From positions 248,001 through 312,000 of the forward strand of contig NZ_JAJGBN010000002.1 of the NCBI RefSeq assembly GCF_020782875.1: a stretch of 64,000 nt of DNA. Reading direction: 5' to 3'. A program made the translations under genes and the position numbers. This stretch comes from Allomuricauda sp. M10 (GTDB taxonomy: Bacteria; Bacteroidota; Bacteroidia; Flavobacteriales; Flavobacteriaceae). The notes under the pieces were generated by a model that was not told the DNA's origin, did not search any database, and was given only the letters and a program-made list of their open reading frames with translations. Positions 62,130-64,000 of this stretch are shown piece by piece (within the stretch, counting starts at the first letter, position 1; each line of letters begins with the position of its first letter).

Positions 62130-62180
62130 GTTTTAGATTTAAAATTGTTACAAAGCTAGAAAATTATAACGTTTTCGTAA
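62093..62180. promoter_or_regulatory. pckA promoter region with two CGTTTTCG-type elements
   Basis: A full TAnnTTTG match (TAGCTTTG on the minus strand) sits at 62151-62158, 22 bases before the pckA ATG. ACGAAATCGTTTTCGA at 62093-62108 lies within the first pckA codons and resembles the susC operator-like palindrome at 14 of 16 positions. A second CGTTTTCG lies at 62170-62177, between the -7 and -33 positions. A LacI-type regulator site is possible, but the sites are imperfect and could be chance. Confidence 0.3.
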
Positions 62181-62192
62181 CCGATTTTGGGC

Positions 62193-62585
62193 TCAATTGG
62201 ATGGTTTTTTGGTCAAAATGTAGTATCCCAAAAAAATCCAGCCCAGGATTATGAATACACCTCCCAAAGGTGTTAAAAAACCGATACTTTTAAAGTCAAA
62301 AGCAGTTAAACTGTTCAACGCCAACAGATAAATAGAAAACGAAAACAAGATCACCCCGATTAGCACCAATACGTAGACCCGTTTTTTATGTGGGTCGGCA
62401 AGTCCATTATAGAGCCCTAAAAAGAGGAGGAACAATGCCTGGTACATTTGGTAGCGTACTCCGGTTTCAAAGGTTTCAACGGAATCCGCATCTACCAATT
62501 TCTGCAATCCATGGGCACCAAAAGCACCTAGTATGATGGCCAAAAGACCCATAAAAACCCCTGTAGCCAAAATTGTTCTGTTCAT
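62193..62585 (-). CDS. DUF423 membrane protein
   Basis: A 130-residue inner-membrane protein with four hydrophobic segments and the DUF423 hallmark FGAHGLQKL near residue 25 together with VRYQMYQALFLLFLG. Family function is not known. It is 63 bases upstream of pckA on the same strand and divergent from the saccharopine-dehydrogenase-family gene, with a 79-base spacer that contains a GATAC-CTTA-GTATC inverted repeat. Confidence 0.85.
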   Translation of the reverse strand: MNRTILATGVFMGLLAIILGAFGAHGLQKLVDADSVETFETGVRYQMYQALFLLFLGLYNGLADPHKKRVYVLVLIGVILFSFSIYLLALNSLTAFDFKSIGFLTPLGGVFIILGWIFLGYYILTKKPSN

Positions 62586-62664
62586 AACTTTAAGTAGTAA
62601 TATTTTTAGAAATATAACATTTTGATACCTTAGTATCTTACAATTACAAAATTACTGAAAACCT

Positions 62665-64000
62665 ATGGTCCGAACTATTTTGGTTATTGGAGCAGGTAAA
62701 TCAACCTCCTATCTTTTGGATTATCTTTTAAAAAAATCCAATGAAGAAAACCTTCAGATACTTATTGGTGATCTGAAGCCAGAACATATTCCTTCGGAAT
62801 TTGCCGATCACCCCAACTGTACTGTGTTCGCTTTGGACATTTTTAACGATGAGGCCCGAAAAAAAGCTGTGGAAAGTGCATCCATAGTGGTTTCCATGTT
62901 GCCAGCTAGTCTTCATATAAAAGTTGCCGAAGATTGCCTTCACTATAAAAAACACCTGATCACCGCCTCCTATATCAGTAAAGAACTAAAGGCTTTGGAT
63001 GAGCAGGTAAAGAAAAATGGACTGGTGTTCATGAACGAAATAGGTCTTGATCCCGGCATTGACCACATGAGTGCTATGGAAATCATTGACCGCATTACAG
63101 AAGCTGGAGGCAAAATGCTGTTGTTTGAATCGTTCACCGGGGGATTGGTGGCCCCTGCAAGCGACACCAACCTTTGGCATTACAAATTCACTTGGAATCC
63201 CCGCAATGTGGTTTTGGCGGGACAGGGAGGGGCCGCAAAGTTTATTCAAGAGGGTACCTACAAATACATTCCCTATCAAAAACTGTTTAGAAGGACCGAA
63301 TTTCTAGATATTGAAGGGTATGGTACTTTTGAAGCCTATGCCAACAGGGATTCCTTGGATTATCGAGAGGCTTATGGACTTCAAAATGTGTTAACGCTGT
63401 ATCGGGGAACCATCCGTAGAGTTGGATTTTCCAAGGCTTGGCAGATGTTCGTGATCTTGGGAATGACGGATGACAGCTACGTTATTGAAAATTCGGAAGG
63501 CATGTCCTTCCGCGAGTATGTGAATCTTTTTCTACCCTATTCGCCCACCGATTCCGTGGAATTGAAACTGCGACATTACCTCAAAATAGATCAGGACGAT
63601 ATCATGTGGGGCAAATTATTAGAACTGAATCTTTTTGATCACAAGCGGAAAATACCTTTGAAAAATGCTACCCCGGCACAAATGCTCCAGTATATCTTGG
63701 AACAAAGCTGGACCCTTCAAGAAGACGAAAAGGATATGATCGTAATGTACCATAAGTTTGGCTACGAACTGAACGGTGAAAAAAAACAGATCGATGCCAA
63801 CATGGTGGTCATTGGTGAGAACCGTACCTATACCGCCATGTCCAAAACCGTTGGACTTCCTGTAGCGATGGCCACCCTTCAAATCCTGAACGGAAAAATT
63901 TGCACCCCAGGGGTGCAAATTCCCATTCGGAAAGAAGTGTATGCCCCTATTTTATCCGAATTGAAAACATACGGAATCCGCTTCAAGGAATACCAAGTAC
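62665..64000 (+). CDS. Saccharopine dehydrogenase family protein (truncated by the window end)
   Basis: A 445-codon open frame that runs off the window. Only about 10-20 codons seem to be missing, judged by family length. The N-terminal dinucleotide motif is TILVIGAGKSTSYLL. Then come VVSMLPASLHIKVAEDCL and NEIGLDPGIDHMSAM, and the C-terminal catalytic-domain blocks ESFTGGLVAPASD, LWHYKFTWNPRNVVLAG and MYHKFGYE. Members act on saccharopine, the lysine pathway intermediate, or related imino acids; the direction of the reaction cannot be read from sequence. It is divergent from the DUF423 gene. Confidence 0.88.
   Translation, partial: MVRTILVIGAGKSTSYLLDYLLKKSNEENLQILIGDLKPEHIPSEFADHPNCTVFALDIFNDEARKKAVESASIVVSMLPASLHIKVAEDCLHYKKHLITASYISKELKALDEQVKKNGLVFMNEIGLDPGIDHMSAMEIIDRITEAGGKMLLFESFTGGLVAPASDTNLWHYKFTWNPRNVVLAGQGGAAKFIQEGTYKYIPYQKLFRRTEFLDIEGYGTFEAYANRDSLDYREAYGLQNVLTLYRGTIRRVGFSKAWQMFVILGMTDDSYVIENSEGMSFREYVNLFLPYSPTDSVELKLRHYLKIDQDDIMWGKLLELNLFDHKRKIPLKNATPAQMLQYILEQSWTLQEDEKDMIVMYHKFGYELNGEKKQIDANMVVIGENRTYTAMSKTVGLPVAMATLQILNGKICTPGVQIPIRKEVYAPILSELKTYGIRFKEYQV

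Noticed and set aside
62600..62664. A GATAC-CTTA-GTATC inverted repeat in the spacer between the DUF423 gene and the saccharopine-dehydrogenase-family gene, as an operator.
   Set aside because: A five-base arm is too short to distinguish from chance and no regulator is adjacent.

Overview
The window looks like a chromosomal segment of a member of the Flavobacteriaceae (Bacteroidota), probably marine. The evidence is a SusC/SusD pair with a LacI-type regulator, many lipoproteins with a Cys after a short hydrophobic leader, proteins ending in a type IX secretion (T9SS) sorting domain, DUF4271 and DUF4296 proteins, TAnnTTTG-type promoter elements, and housekeeping genes of flavobacterial type. 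Base composition is even. I see no rRNA, tRNA, CRISPR array, transposase or prophage. Genus cannot be fixed from this sequence alone.

Layout. (1) 1-18434: a divergent LacI-type regulator (partial), then SusC/SusD and a strong terminator, then a tight operon of three ~1080-1115-residue FG-GAP/ASPIC-UnbV lipoproteins, a vanadium-haloperoxidase-type PAP2 lipoprotein and two smaller genes. No glycoside hydrolase or lyase is present, so this is not an ordinary polysaccharide utilisation locus. (2) 18431-31249: a 1238-aa phosphoesterase/outer-membrane-barrel protein, an HD domain fused to a Pycsar-effector-like membrane domain, a GAF protein, a second phosphoesterase, a class V aminotransferase-fold protein, a membrane-anchored AraC regulator, an acyltransferase and a small secreted protein. 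(3) 31268-36214: gamma-glutamyltransferase, a penicillin-acylase-type hydrolase and a TPM-domain protein. (4) 36278-39527: an Fe-S/redox operon (mrp, nfu, ferredoxin-NADP reductase type protein, 2Fe-2S ferredoxin) interrupted by a frameshifted four-helix-bundle (S23) gene. (5) 39738-44231: amidase, alkyltransferase-like protein, LysE exporter, trmB and a glycosyltransferase. (6) 44156-50118: a PhoR/PhoB-like two-component pair, divergent from a TonB-dependent receptor and a beta-helix lipoprotein; the spacer carries 11-bp-phased TTAAC-type repeats resembling Pho boxes. (7) 50272-52350: two tiny proteins that are little more than a signal peptide plus a T9SS sorting domain, a LuxE-like gene, and a patch of palindromic repeats containing a relic of the tyrS 3' end. 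(8) 52385-64000: tyrS, an epimerase, DUF4296, dihydroorotase, a polyprenol-phosphate-mannose-synthase type enzyme, a GT39 transferase, DUF4271, hemD, pckA, DUF423 and a 3'-truncated saccharopine-dehydrogenase-family gene.

How it fits together. The most unusual assembly is region 1: an outer-membrane SusCD importer in front of three giant surface-type lipoproteins and a haloperoxidase-like lipoprotein, with a LacI-type operator-like palindrome in the divergent promoter. Region 6 reads as a self-contained regulated uptake module. Several starts were moved from non-ATG codons or upstream ATGs to positions that fit signal peptides or family N-termini; these choices are stated in each entry.
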